A DNA stretch of 64,000 nucleotides, taken from positions 110,696,584 through 110,760,583 of the forward strand of contig NC_079495.1 of the NCBI RefSeq assembly GCF_030052815.1. Reading direction: 5' to 3'. The position numbers and the translations under genes were made by a program. This document shows positions 25,545 through 40,420 of this stretch, piece after piece. Positions within the stretch are counted from its first letter, which is position 1; each line of letters starts with the position of its first letter. Under the pieces are notes generated by a model. The model worked only from the letters and a program-made list of their open reading frames with translations. It was not told the DNA's origin and did no database searches. Source of the stretch: Hevea brasiliensis (lineage: Eukaryota > Streptophyta > Magnoliopsida > Malpighiales > Euphorbiaceae).

Positions 25545-26083
25545 CTCCCTCTATGTTGCTAAAGACCGCATAGGGGCATCCCATGGTAAAAATGCTTTTG
25601 CTCCGTTTGAGATTATTTTACTTTAAAATTCAAACCCTATTTTGTCGATTAGGAAATGTCGAAAGGTAAATGTAAACATTGCAAATCATGGAATTTTAAA
25701 ACTTGTACATTGGTTAATTAGCATTTTTTGTAGTAACTTTTGGTTTGCTTTTGCAAATGCAAAATACTAAGTTGCATACTTGGATAATATCAATCAAAAT
25801 GTTACCAAAGAACATGTAACTGTAGTTTGCTTTCTTTTTCTTTGGTTTTCTGTAAAGCTATATGAATGGTTAAGATGCACTAGAATGGTAGGTTTTCTTA
25901 TTGTTATTGAATATTTGTGCTTTTGTGTAGTTGGTGGAGCTCAAGAATGGAGAAACTTTAATGGGCATTTGGTGAATTGTGATACTTGGATGAACATTCA
26001 TCTTCCGGTAGTTATTTGCACCTCAAAGGTAATTTACTTCTCAACTGATAAAGATTATTGAATTATATTAAATTTTAACTTAA

Positions 26084-26147
26084 TGTAAAGAAAGATGTAC
26101 ACATGGTTTTTATTATGTGAAGAAAGATCTACACATGGTTTTTATTG
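26084..26147 (+). repeat. 32-bp direct repeat at the LINE 5' junction
   Basis: The first 32 bp of the LINE insertion (26084-26115) are repeated immediately (26116-26147) with three or four substitutions; both contain ACACATGGTTTTTATT. Short duplications at 5' junctions can arise by template switching during LINE integration. Confidence 0.8.
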
Positions 26148-27218
26148 ATTTGGAGAAGGCTTATGATAGTGTTCCAAGAGATGTCTTATGGAGTGTGTTA
26201 GAACAAAAGAGGGTATCTATTAGGTACATACAAGTGTTGAAAGATATGTATGAAGGAGCAACTACTATTGTGTGTACAGTGGGAGGGGGCACGAGATTTT
26301 CCGATCTCAATTGGATTATACAAAGGATCAGCTATAAGCCCTTAACTTTTTACATTAGTTTTAGATGAATTGACGAAACGTATACAAAATAGTATTCCTT
26401 GGTGCATGATGTTTGCGGATGATATTGTTCTGATAGATGAGACGCGAGAAGGAATTAATAGAAAGCTAGAGTTTTGGAGAAGTACTCTAGAGTCAAAGGG
26501 CTTTAAGTTAAGTAGAACGAAGACAGAATACATGCATTGCAAGTTCAGTGAAGGTCAAACTGGTGATAGGGAAGGAGTTAGTTTGGATAGAGTGGTACTA
26601 TCCCAAAGTAATCACTTTAAATATCTCGGCTCAGTCCTTTAAGTAGATGGGGGATGTGAGAAGGATGTTAGTCTTTGGATTAAAGCTGGATGGTTGAAGT
26701 GAAGACGTGCCACGGGAGTTTTATGTGATTACAAGATTCCCAATAACTTGAAAGGAAAATTTTACCGTACAACCATACGATCGGCTATGTTATATGTTAG
26801 TGAGTGTTGGGGCACTGAAGGAGTCGTATGCATCTAAGATAAGAGTTGCAGAGATGAGAATGTTAAGGTGGATGGGTGACCATATTAAACTAGATAAAGT
26901 TCGTAATGAGAGTATTAGAGAAAAGGTAAGAGTGGTGCCAATTGAGGATAAGTTGAGAGAAGGGAGATTGAGGTGATTTGGTCATGTGAAGCGTAGACAT
27001 ACAGAGGCTCCAGTTAGACAAGTAGAGCACATTAGGTTAGAGGATAGAAAGAAAAAAAGGAGTAGACCTAAATTGACTTGGAGGAGAGTAGTGCAACATG
27101 ATCTAGAAGCATTACAAATTTATGAAGATTTAACCCAAAATCGTTTAGAGTGGAGAAAATGAATCCATATAGTCGACCCCAAATTTTTGGGATAAAAGTT
27201 TAGTTGAGTTGAGTTGAG
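26084..27218 (+). mobile_element. 5'-truncated RTE-like LINE in an LSM4 intron
   Basis: A fragment of a non-LTR reverse transcriptase, starting inside the RT domain ([20 protein letters not shown]) and passing the catalytic FADD box ([17 protein letters not shown]) to the 3' end. It has frameshifts near 26295-26365 and several stops. It ends in a short GTTGA/GAGTT-type tail and is flanked by an 18-bp duplication with one mismatch (26066-26083 and 27219-27236, TATTAAATTTTRACTTAA). The RTE-clade assignment rests on protein pattern and the simple-repeat tail, from memory. The same family occurs at 55783-57310. Confidence 0.92.
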
Positions 27219-28043
27219 TATTAAATTTTGACTTAAAATTGTACCATTTTGTGCTTCATGGTCCCCATCTCAGAATTGAAGCCATGATGTAGGATGGAGA
27301 TAGGTTTTGGGGACTACCAGAATGTTACATCTGTGGAAATATAATTATCTGCAAGTCCCAGATGAGGTAATTTTTGTTTATTTGAATCTGTAACCCAAGG
27401 CGATCAATAAATATTACATTTGCTCACTTCTGTACATCTCACATCCTTCTGAACTTCGATGTTGTTAGTGTCAAGATCTTATCTTCTCTGGAATGATGTT
27501 GCTTAGCCAAATCAGACATAGATGTGCTCCATAAGGCAATGTCTTCAAAGCTTGTGTTAATTGTTTTAGTAAACATGTTGATGGCCTCTTGTGTAACTTA
27601 TGCCAAGCATTAGACAAGATGCCTTGTGTAGAAGTGCATCCTTTGATGATCACTTGGAGACTAGTAGCTGGCTGACCAGAGTTATTATCTTAAAGTTTCT
27701 TTACCCTGTGTATGCTACAGGACATGATGATAGATGTTACTTTGTGCAAAATGATATGTGAATGCATTTGCTGAAAAGTGGATTGTCAAGATCACATTTT
27801 TGTTATGGGCAGAGAATGTGTGTTATTAATAGAAAATATAGCCTCAAGCAGAGCTTGATGAAGAAAAATATCCATGTATGGACCCTAGTTTGTTTAGGAT
27901 TGAGATTTAGTACTTGAGTTGGGTACATTGGGACATGTGTTGCTGCTATCATTTTCGTTCTTGTCATGTCTGGCTGCAACTCCATCTTTGTCCGGCTGCA
28001 TTCACTTGTATTCACGTGGCTATTAGATATTCTTCATGCACTT

Positions 28044-28139
28044 AAGATGTAGAGGAGTTACCGATCATTTCATTAGGCCTATTTATCCCAAAAGATGTAG
28101 AGGAGTTACCGATCATTTCATTAGGCCTATTTATCCCAA
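28044..28139 (+). repeat. 48-bp unit, two tandem copies
   Basis: Two practically identical 48-bp copies beginning AAGATGTAGAGGAGTTACCG lie in an intron of the LSM4 pseudogene. They are followed by duplicated AAAACAAAAAGGAGCAAAAG and a run of about 13 G at 28202-28214. The near identity means the duplication is recent. Confidence 0.93.
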
Positions 28140-29070
28140 TAAAAAATTTAAAACAAAAAGGAGCAAAAGAAAAACAAAAAGGAGCAAAAGAAAAAGGAAG
28201 AGGGGGGGGGGGGGTGTGGAAAGGAAGAAAGGGTCTGATTAGGCCTTTGCAAGTCCATTTATGTTTTAATATTCCTTGAGTGGTATATTTATGGCATTTT
28301 CTGATAATTTAATATTAGTATAGCTTGTGTTATATGTCTGTAAGACTGTAACTACCATTATGCAACTCTAAACCATGAGTTTCTAATATATGCTTTGGAT
28401 TGCAGGTGATTGATAAAGTTCAGGAGGAGACCAAGAGCCACTCTGGTATGGTTTCTGGTTATATTTTGTTCATTACAGCTGAGGTGGATGTTTCTCGTTG
28501 ATGCAATTTAACGATAGATTTGCTTCCAACAAACCCAAGTCCCTGTCCCTGGGGAAGATTGGGTGAAGAAGGTGATGACTCCTTTGGTCTTTTGACCTCC
28601 ACCCAATTATTGACATTGCCCTGCATGATTTTGTACTTTGGCTGAAAGCCCTGAGTACTGTTCATGCTGTGCATGCTATCTAATGCTATGCCCCACACTT
28701 GAAATTTTGGTTTAGCGAGAAGTGAGAAGAAATCACAGGTTTTAGTTGTATTAAGCTAAAATTAATATAAAAAAAAATCTGAGAGACTAATACGTTTTTA
28801 TACAGATTCATTAGGTATATGTGTATGTCTTTGGAGTTTGGATGACTGATATTATAAATCAATGAGTCTTTTTACTTTTCAGATTGGAAGCCCCCCTGGG
28901 GTGGGCTGTGGAAGGAGAAGAGGTAGGGAGTAAGGCACTGGTGGAAGGCAAGCAAAAGGGATTGGGCGTGTTATAGATGATGGAGGAGCCAAAGGCTCAG
29001 GTGGTGGCCGGGGCAAAGGAGGGTCTGCAGGCAAGACTGCTCCCAACAAACGTGATATCTTTGTACTTGT

Positions 29071-30807
29071 AATCTCTATTATGGATGAAGAATAAAATAC
29101 AAAAGAGTTGCATTAATTCCTGGACAAGAGATATATGTCACAACGAATGCCTGGGTTGTCTTGTGAATTTAATTATAAAACGTGCTTTGTTATACTGACC
29201 AACATTGTCTACACCTCATATGTTCTGACAAAAAAAAAAACCAGTTTCTTAGTGGAATAGGGCTCTCCATATGCAATGCATGATTTTTTGCAGCCCTTGC
29301 AATTTTCCTATAAAGCTTCTATTATAAGAATCTGTCAATTCATAAAAGACCATGCAGTGCACATGTACATTTAGCAATAGCAATCTTGGATGAAGTTTTC
29401 CCATTTTTTGTTCCTGTCTAGCATGAGCATCAACGTTTCTCTGGGGAAAGGGTGGGGGATGCTGTCGTGGTTAATCCAAATGTACAGTGTTAGTGATTGA
29501 TTGGGAGGAAGATAAAAAGTAGTTTTGCAGCAAATTATTCATTTGACTAGTTGAAGATGCATATTACAAAGCAGAGCTGGAGGGAACTTTGCTGTACCAG
29601 TAGCTGATCAAGATTGTGAAGGAAAAGATTGCTCCAAAGAACATCATTAGAATATCAATGGGCTCTAAACTCAAATTAAATGGTTTCCTTTTGTAAAACA
29701 CAGAAACCGTGAAATGTTATGGTTCAAAGATGTTTTTTTAAATATTATTTTAAATCATTTTAAATTTGAAAAAAGTTATTTAAAAAACTATTTAACTATT
29801 TTAAGTTATTTTAAATTTAATTTAAAATTAATTTTTAATTAACATATTTAAGATAATGTTTGTTTCATCAGCCAATTAAACAGGTGTGATAACTTTAAAA
29901 ATAAAGAAGAAAAATTAAGAACGATTATATGACTTATTTGGTTGATAAAATAAAATAGACTAAAAGGGAAGAAAAATATGATAATAATTAGTTATTTTTC
30001 ACTTATATTTTAAATTTTGATTACGTTATTTAAAAAAAAAATCTTTTATACAATCGTTATTGTGCATTGTAAAATTTAGTAAAAAAATTGAAATAATAAT
30101 AATAATAATAATAATAATAATTATTATTATTATTATTATTTGATATGAAATAACTATTCAATCCTAGTCATATTCCACGCCACCTATTGATCTAAGTGTA
30201 CGACACAAAAAATTATCTTGAAATTAATTCTAATTGCCTACTCTACTCTGCGTCTGCAATGCTATATACCGTAGATTTAACCATGAGAGGGGACGTGCAT
30301 TTTGGTCGTTTTCAAGCGAGAAAACGGAGTCAAATGGTGACTAGCAAAAAATGGCCGTATAAATGCGAAGGCATCAGGCAAAATTTTGAGTGTAAGGGTC
30401 CATGTTCTAATCACTACTAGTAGTAGCGGCGGCAGCAGCAGCAGCTCGTTCAAAAAGTGGCTGAAATTAAGAACGATGCTACTCACAGCCACCTTATAGC
30501 AGCTGATGCTGATATTTCCGAGCAAAAGCTTCACAAGGCTGGGCGTGTCGCTTCACTTGACGTCTTTTGAGACCTCGCCGTGGCGGTATAACTCTCTCTC
30601 TCTCCAAAAACTCTAAAGATATAGCTGTTTATTGCTATAGCTAGTTTGAAGTATTGTGATTGTGTTAAGCCATGTAAATTGTGTATTTCGCTTCTTCCCT
30701 TGTGTGTGTCAATTCGTCGAAATTGCAATGGAAGTTTTGGCCTCTGTGGTTGAACTTGCTACTGAGTAAAATAATATTGAAGATATTTTCTGTTAATTTA
30801 ATTGAAT
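29071..30807. other. Intergenic DNA between LSM4 pseudogene and tRNA-Cys-like sequence
   Basis: No confident gene. It contains the AAT palindrome (30091-30140) and a GC-richer patch at about 30280-30600. In that patch 30427-30570 is open for 47 codons after a Q-rich start and ends in TGA; I do not recognise the peptide. An ORF at 30196-30420 is not recognisable either. Confidence 0.45.
30091..30140. repeat. (AAT)n meeting (ATT)n: perfect palindrome
   Basis: About 30 bp of AAT repeats are directly followed by about 20 bp of their reverse complement. The transcript or single strand could form a hairpin of about 20 bp. Confidence 0.95.
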
Positions 30808-30879
30808 GAGTCTATAACTCAATGGTAGAGCATTTGGTTGCAGATCAAGCAGTTACCGGTTCGAACTAGGTTGGGCTTT
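30808..30879 (+). pseudogene. tRNA-Cys (GCA)-like sequence, probably degenerate
   Basis: A 72-nt sequence with cloverleaf order: D arm CTCAATGGTAGAG, anticodon loop TTGCAGA with GCA, and T arm with GGTTCGAAC. Compared with the plant tRNA-Cys I remember, the acceptor stem is mostly wobble pairs and the T stem has a mismatch (ACCGG against TAGGT). It is probably a pseudogene, but weak function cannot be excluded. Confidence 0.65.
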
Positions 30880-31740
30880 TATTTTTTATTTGTTTTCCTA
30901 ATATTTATTTATATGATCTGCATTATATCTTTTAGGGTTAATGGTAAAAAAATTATAAAATTTACCAATTTTTTTATGAGAAAAGTTTTATAACTCTTTT
31001 CTCTTTCTTTAAAAATTTAATATGGGCTGACTTTACTATGCCCTTCTATCTGTTTATTGTTGGGATGGCCATTCCTTTTGGTCTCAAGGTTTCTTTACAT
31101 TTTTTTTTTCTTTAGTTACATTTTCATAGGAATATATTTTAGAACATTTTTGCAGCTATAAAATTCTTATTTTTCTTATAAATTTTCTTTTTATTGTGTG
31201 TAGGAAATAATAAGTCAGGGTAAAGCTTTCAAGAAAGTGATTTTCAAAACTCTAAAACTTATCTTTTGGGGCCTCCTCTTGCAAGGTTGATTCAATTCTG
31301 CACTTACTTAGTCTATGTAATGTTTTGTCCTGTGATATTACTACTACATAGAACTAGAAGTAATATAATCGTAAAAATGGGTTATATATTTTGCATCTCA
31401 AAATGCCATGGGAAATTTGAATTCTTATGAACATTGTGGTTTTTAACATGACAAAAATTCTCATAACAGAATACTTTAATGTTCAGTGGTGAAGCTTGAA
31501 GATTGACCAAATAAAATTATAAAATAATTTATTAATTTTTTATATTTATCCATAATTAAAAAATATTACATATTTATACATAATTAAAATATATTATATA
31601 AAATATTTTCATTCTGAATTAATACACTTGAAAAATAATTACAACTAGCGATAATATTTGACTTTTTTTTTTTATTTAATCGAAATTTTCAATGATGAGA
31701 AAAACAGAAACTAATAAGAAATGTCCCATTGAGGCCGAAA
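30880..31740. other. AT-rich intergenic DNA upstream of RPT5
   Basis: No coding sequence seen. It leads into the RPT5 promoter. Confidence 0.5.
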
Positions 31741-31827
31741 AGGCCCAATAGGAAAGAAATTGAGGCCCATTAACGAGGCACAGTTGCCTTCGGCAACAAG
31801 TAGAGTCGAGGAAAATGCTTTTTATAA
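31741..31827 (+). promoter_or_regulatory. RPT5 promoter: two site II motifs and a TATA-like box
   Basis: AGGCCCAATA (31741-31750) and AGGCCCATTA (about 31763-31772) are reverse complements of TGGGCC/TGGGCCT, the site II elements bound by TCP factors in plant housekeeping genes. A TATA-like TTTATAA follows at 31821-31827, 170 bp before the start codon. Site II motifs suit a constitutive, growth-linked proteasome gene. Assignment is by motif and position only. Confidence 0.6.
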
Positions 31828-31996
31828 ACAAAAACTTGATACGGATGCCATTGCAGCTACTGAAACAAAGATCAAAAGCGGTTTCGTTAATCTCCCCATT
31901 TCAATTTCCTTCTTCGTGAATTGATCATCTCTTTTAGATGCTTTACTTTTTTTAACTTTCGTTTGGTGGTGGTTTAGTTTCATCTATAAATCCAGG

Positions 31997-35871
<3,875 letters not shown>

Positions 35872-37123
35872 GTTCAAAAGATGGTTCTATTCAAGGATAA
35901 AGCAAAGCTTAAGCTCAGAATGATCTTTCAGTCCTTTTGCTATGATTTCAATGCGATCTTTTTAGAACCTGGTTGTAGAAAGTGATGTATTGAGTTACAT
36001 GCTTTGCTTGCTTTGTCACAGTGAATTTTATTCACGTCAAATGAATGGTATTCAACGAGAAGAAAAAAGTAATTAGTATTTGTTGTAAAACATTTTAATC
36101 TCTCGACACCTACATCTCATTGATGATAGCAAGATAGAAACTAATTCCTAACAGATCAAGAGAAGGTTTAGATGATTGAACTCATTTTTTCTTCCCTTGA
36201 CGTCATATGGATTCAGAGACCGAAACTGCACTTCCAAAGCAAAAAAACTATTATAAAAACAAATTTTCTTAATGGAAAACTGATTAACTTTCTTTTTAAG
36301 CTGTGTGGGCGTATTAGGTCGTGTGTATGGACCATACGCCTTGCCCGAAATAGGCGTTGCACGATCTTGATGTTTGCCTAGTCTTCAATTGAAAGCAATA
36401 CCACTCTCAAGGGAATATCAATTCTCAAGCTATTGGGGACATAGGTCGTGGGAAGACTATGGGATCATCTCTTTCATTTCAGAAGCTGTTGTTCCGCGAG
36501 TCGTTAATTTCAAACACTGTTGGCGAGACCCAACAAAATAGCCCCATCCCTCTTACAATCTGATATCTGCAGGCTAAACCGAACCTTGTTCGACTTAACC
36601 CAACCTGAACGGACTTTCTTCACCCCTACTAGGGGGTGTCTCTCGCCGCCAACATCACCAGCTGGAGTACGAAACTCCATCAATGAACTGGAGTCCACAG
36701 AGTAATGGTGTTGTTATTCAACGGATAGTGCTTCCACGTCCACGCTAAAAAGCTCTGGTCATTGGTCTCCAAGGGTATAAGACTTGTGTTGCAAAAAGTA
36801 CCTTGAACAATTAATCATCAAAACTCTAAAAAATCGAGATTCTTGGCAAATATCTTGTAGCCTATCCCCTAATTTCTAAAAAATAAAAACTTGCCAAAGC
36901 AAAGTATAAATAAAAACTTTATTTCTCAGTTTAATCAAAGCATATAAAGCTTATTACTGAATTATTCAAAAAAAAAAAAAAAGCCTATTACTGTAGAAAT
37001 ACAAAACGGCAATATAAACTATTACTCCCAAAGGCATTATAAAATCCAAATAGCATAGACTAAAGTTCTCATAGTACAAATAACACATCCATTTCAAAGT
37101 GGCCACAATGTAACATTTCCTTG
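35872..37123. other. Shared 3' flank of RPT5 and TCTP
   Basis: Contains the 3' untranslated regions of the two convergent genes. In between, an unrecognised sequence at about 36290-36760 is open on both strands for about 60 codons; it looks more like a transposon scrap than a gene, but I cannot place it. No poly(A) signals were assigned with confidence. Confidence 0.5.
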
Positions 37124-38588
37124 TTAACACTTGATTTCTTTGAGCCCGTATGCAAAGTACAGAAAGGTTGGATCAGTAGCACCTTCCTTGTAGTATGCAA
37201 ATACCAGGCTGCCATCATCATGCATGCTCTCGCCCACAAAGCTGCAATAAAAGCTCAACATAGTCAGAATAGCCATTAACCAGGACAATTAAATGGTAGA
37301 TCAGAATTCTCAAAAGAAGTTGCAACTGAACTCTCTCTCTCTTTTTTCTTTTATTTATTATTAATACTATTATTATTTGAGAAGTGTAAAGGTGATAGTA
37401 CAATTGGAGGTCACTGAGCTTCGAAAGCAGGAACTTGGTAGCTCCTTCAATGTGCTTCTTGAATAACTCCTGTTTCTCTGGCTCCAATTTGGGTGTCAGC
37501 AATTTGATGTACCTCTTCATGAAGGTGACAAACTGCTTCTTGTCAAAAGCTGGTTGCTCCTGTGAATAACATGAAATAATTTCAGCCACCATGCAAAGGA
37601 TAATTATATTAGTAAAGACATCAAAAGGCTAAGGTAGCTCACTAACCTGAAGCCTGAATGTATCAACAATATCAACAACCTTGACAGCTTGGTCATCAAC
37701 ACCTTCATCTTCTTCCCCACCTTCAGCAGAAGGGTTAGCACCAATATCTACATCAATTGCTCCCTGAACAACCCACTGAAGCGCCCAAACCATGTAAAAT
37801 CGTAATTTTGTTTCAACACATTGCATTACTGGGAATTAATATACCCAAAAGCTATTCCAATTTGAAAAACTCTTTTTCGGGTGGTAGGGGTGTGCTTGGG
37901 ATTGATTATGCAATAAAAAAAAAAAATAGCATCATCAAGAAATAATAAGAAAGTGCTAACCTTCCCCTCAACTTCCCATAACATCCCATTCTCGATTTCC
38001 TTGTATGGGAATGAGTCGGATAGAAGCTCATCATCTGAAATTCAACAACCAAATTGAGCTTTTCCGATCACAACACACACATATACACATTAACCAATGC
38101 TATCACTTATTTAAAACAAACCTCATGTTCAAAGAAATTGCAACCATCTTCTCCATCAATTGCTCACAAAATTTAACAATTAGACCAACACCAACCCTTT
38201 TCTCAAAAACCCAAAGAAAAAAAAAATCCCAATTGTCGATACATCACAAATTTAATTTACAAGAAAACAGAGTACATGCGTAATTAAATTATAGTAGTAT
38301 GCACAAATCCTCGTACACTGAGATGAGATTTAAAGCTTAGAAAAAGGGATTTTTTTTTTTTGAAGGAACGATTTATCTGGCTAAAAGAAACTAATTCTCC
38401 ACAACGCAAGCATAACCGGAATTAGAGACCTCTAATCAACTATGTATCTTCACACTAAAACAATCAAACGCCCAGCCAAAGCACCAGAAAACAACCAAAC
38501 ACAACGAAATTAAAACCAAAATTAAACGCCATAAAAAAAAAAAAAGAAAAACTTCTTTACCTGTTAGAAGATCCTGATACACAAGCAT
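37124..38588 (-). CDS. TCTP: Translationally controlled tumor protein (TCTP)
   Basis: Small, abundant, conserved cytosolic protein linked to growth control, cell cycle and TOR/GTPase signalling in plants. Minus-strand exons: 38561-38588, 37961-38034, 37647-37775, 37402-37559 and 37124-37241. They join to 168 aa, exactly the family length, starting [20 protein letters not shown]. The first TCTP signature [10 protein letters not shown] lies at residues 45-54. The second spans the exon 4/5 junction at about 120-142 ([18 protein letters not shown]). The acidic loop (about 52-62) and the helical hairpin (about 78-125) are present. Exon phases agree at all junctions, and the C-terminal cysteine typical of plant TCTP is kept. 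I see no lesion. It is convergent with RPT5. Confidence 0.98.
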
Positions 38589-38720
38589 GATTAGCTCTTT
38601 GTTTCTGGCTCTGTAAAAGAACTATATTGGCTAACTAGCAAAAGAAAAGGCAATTAACCAAGAAAAAAGGAACAAAATTCGAAAGAGCTTGAGCGAATAT
38701 AGGGAGCTTGAGGTGCCGAG

Positions 38721-38730
38721 TTTTTATAGT
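38721..38730 (-). promoter_or_regulatory. TCTP TATA box
   Basis: ACTATAAAAA on the minus strand, about 135-140 bp upstream of the TCTP start codon, suggests transcription starting near 38,690-38,700. A strong TATA box fits the high expression of TCTP genes. Confidence 0.65.
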
Positions 38731-38749
38731 AGAAGAAGTTAATGCAAAC

Positions 38750-40415
38750 AAGGAGACGACACGAGATATAATTTCTGAAATTGCAAAATTAGCCATAAAT
38801 TTTCCTTGAAATTCCCTCCAACAGTAAGTGGATAAAAGGAAAATTTTTGTAAAAAAACTTTAATTTAGTTGTAATAAAATAATTTTAAAAATTTCAAGTG
38901 AAATTAAATAAAAATTAAAAATTACAGTGATTCAAAATTTGAATTTATTTAAGAAAAATAATCTCCTTTTTTTGTAAAATTTTAATTCTTATTTTTTATG
39001 AAAATACAAAAAATACATATTCAATTATTAATAACAAAAATGTTTTCAAACAAAAAATAAATAATAATTCATATTTTAATTTTATAATAATTATATAATT
39101 ATGAAAATTTTATGCATAATTTTTATAATTATTATATAATAAAATTACAAAATAAAGAATATTTTTAAGGCAACACTGTAATTTTATATTTATATAAATT
39201 AAATGTAACATAATAAAATATATATCATTTCATTTATTTTTATCTATCGTATTTTAATTTTTTATTTAAAATTATTTATTATATTTTAATAATATAAATA
39301 TTTTATTTAATTTAAATTTTTTATTTTTTGTAAAGTAAAATAAATTATTTTTTTTTTATACTTTATGTGAATTTGAAGTTTCATAATTAAATTACTATCA
39401 ATTAAATAAGGTTATAATTTATGAACTTTAATTTAATAATATTATAATTATTTTAAAACTATGAACTTTTGAATTTGACTCCCTTTTAAATTCATATAGG
39501 TTAAAAAAAAAATCATGAAATTTAGATTTAGATAAGAAGAGAAGCACAGGACATGAGTGCAACTGTGGGACCACGCGGCAAGTGGACCGTGAAGAAGAAG
39601 ATAAATAATAATAATTTAAAGGAGCAAATAGCCAAGAATATCCATTGCATGCAGACATATTCTTTTTTTGGTGGGAGTGGAAATATAATAAAATCCTATT
39701 ACTACTTTTACTTCGACCTTCTCATCACCAATTTTTTACCTAATTGCTATTTTATAAACATTGTTTTTCTCCTCATGATTTAAAAGAGTTTGATTTAATT
39801 TATAAGTTAATTAAATTTATTTATAAATATAAAATTTATTTATTTATTTTATAAATTAAAAAAATATTTAAAATAAGTAATAAATTATAGATAAAACCCT
39901 TATTTATAATTTATTTATTTATATTAAAATTATTTTTAATTAAATAAAATATTATATTCTTATAATAAATTTTAAAAATAGTAATAATATTTTCATTTTA
40001 ATAACTGTAATACTCAATTATATATTTTTTTATTATTTTAATAAATAAATTACTTTTTAATATTTTTTAATTAAATATTTAAACTATTTAAAAATTAATT
40101 TTAACTAATTTTATTAAATAATTAATTATATATTATTAAATTAATTTATACATTAAAAATATATTTTAAGTCAAAAGTTAAAAATAAATAATTAAATTTA
40201 ATACTCTCTTGCTACTTTCTCAAGTTAGGATGAATGAGATGGTTGATGGAAAAATGATCAATTTAATTTAACTATATCACGAGAATGAATTAGCATAAAT
40301 AGTAATTAAATTTATTTTTAAATCATCGATTGCAATTTTAGACAATATCAAAATTAAATGAGAAATTAGACTAATTAAAAATGTTACTATTTTTTTTTTA
40401 TAAAGTTAGAGATTA
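38750..40415. other. AT-rich intergenic DNA
   Basis: No gene seen. The sequence is AT-rich up to the solo LTR at 40421, with one GC-richer patch near 39540-39610 that has no recognisable coding content. Reading frames here are chance. Confidence 0.55.
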
Positions 40416-40420
40416 ATTAA

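Larger units (their letters stand above)
25545..29070 (+). pseudogene. LSM4: LSM4 (Sm-like U6 snRNP protein), decayed copy with introns
   Basis: Relic of the Sm-like protein LSM4, part of the LSM2-8 ring on U6 snRNA and the LSM1-7 decapping ring. Exons seen: 25545-25585 (L-L-K-T-A, stop TAG where the family has Q, then G-H-P-M), 25931-26028 (LVELKNGET, then after a 1-bp deletion [15 protein letters not shown] and VICTSK), 27293-27366 (DGDRFW, PECYI; then an indel), 28406-28445 (VIDKVQEETKS) and 28883 to about 29070 (the former RG-rich tail, now frameshifted with stops). Splice sites are mostly preserved, so it is a duplicated gene, not a retrocopy. A LINE sits in the intron at 26029-27292. 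It lies 2 kb from the CPA pseudogene. Confidence 0.9.

Noticed and set aside
25780..26061. 93-codon ORF as a separate gene
   Set aside because: Its second half is the frameshifted LSM4 exon (25931-26028) and its first half is intron.
28044..28139. CRISPR-like direct repeats
   Set aside because: Just two abutting copies with no spacers in a plant intron: a simple tandem duplication.
36510..36705. Overlapping ORFs on both strands between RPT5 and TCTP
   Set aside because: About 60 codons each, mutually overlapping, no family features.
39428..39783. ORFs on both strands near 39.5 kb
   Set aside because: AT-rich DNA, low complexity, no domain.
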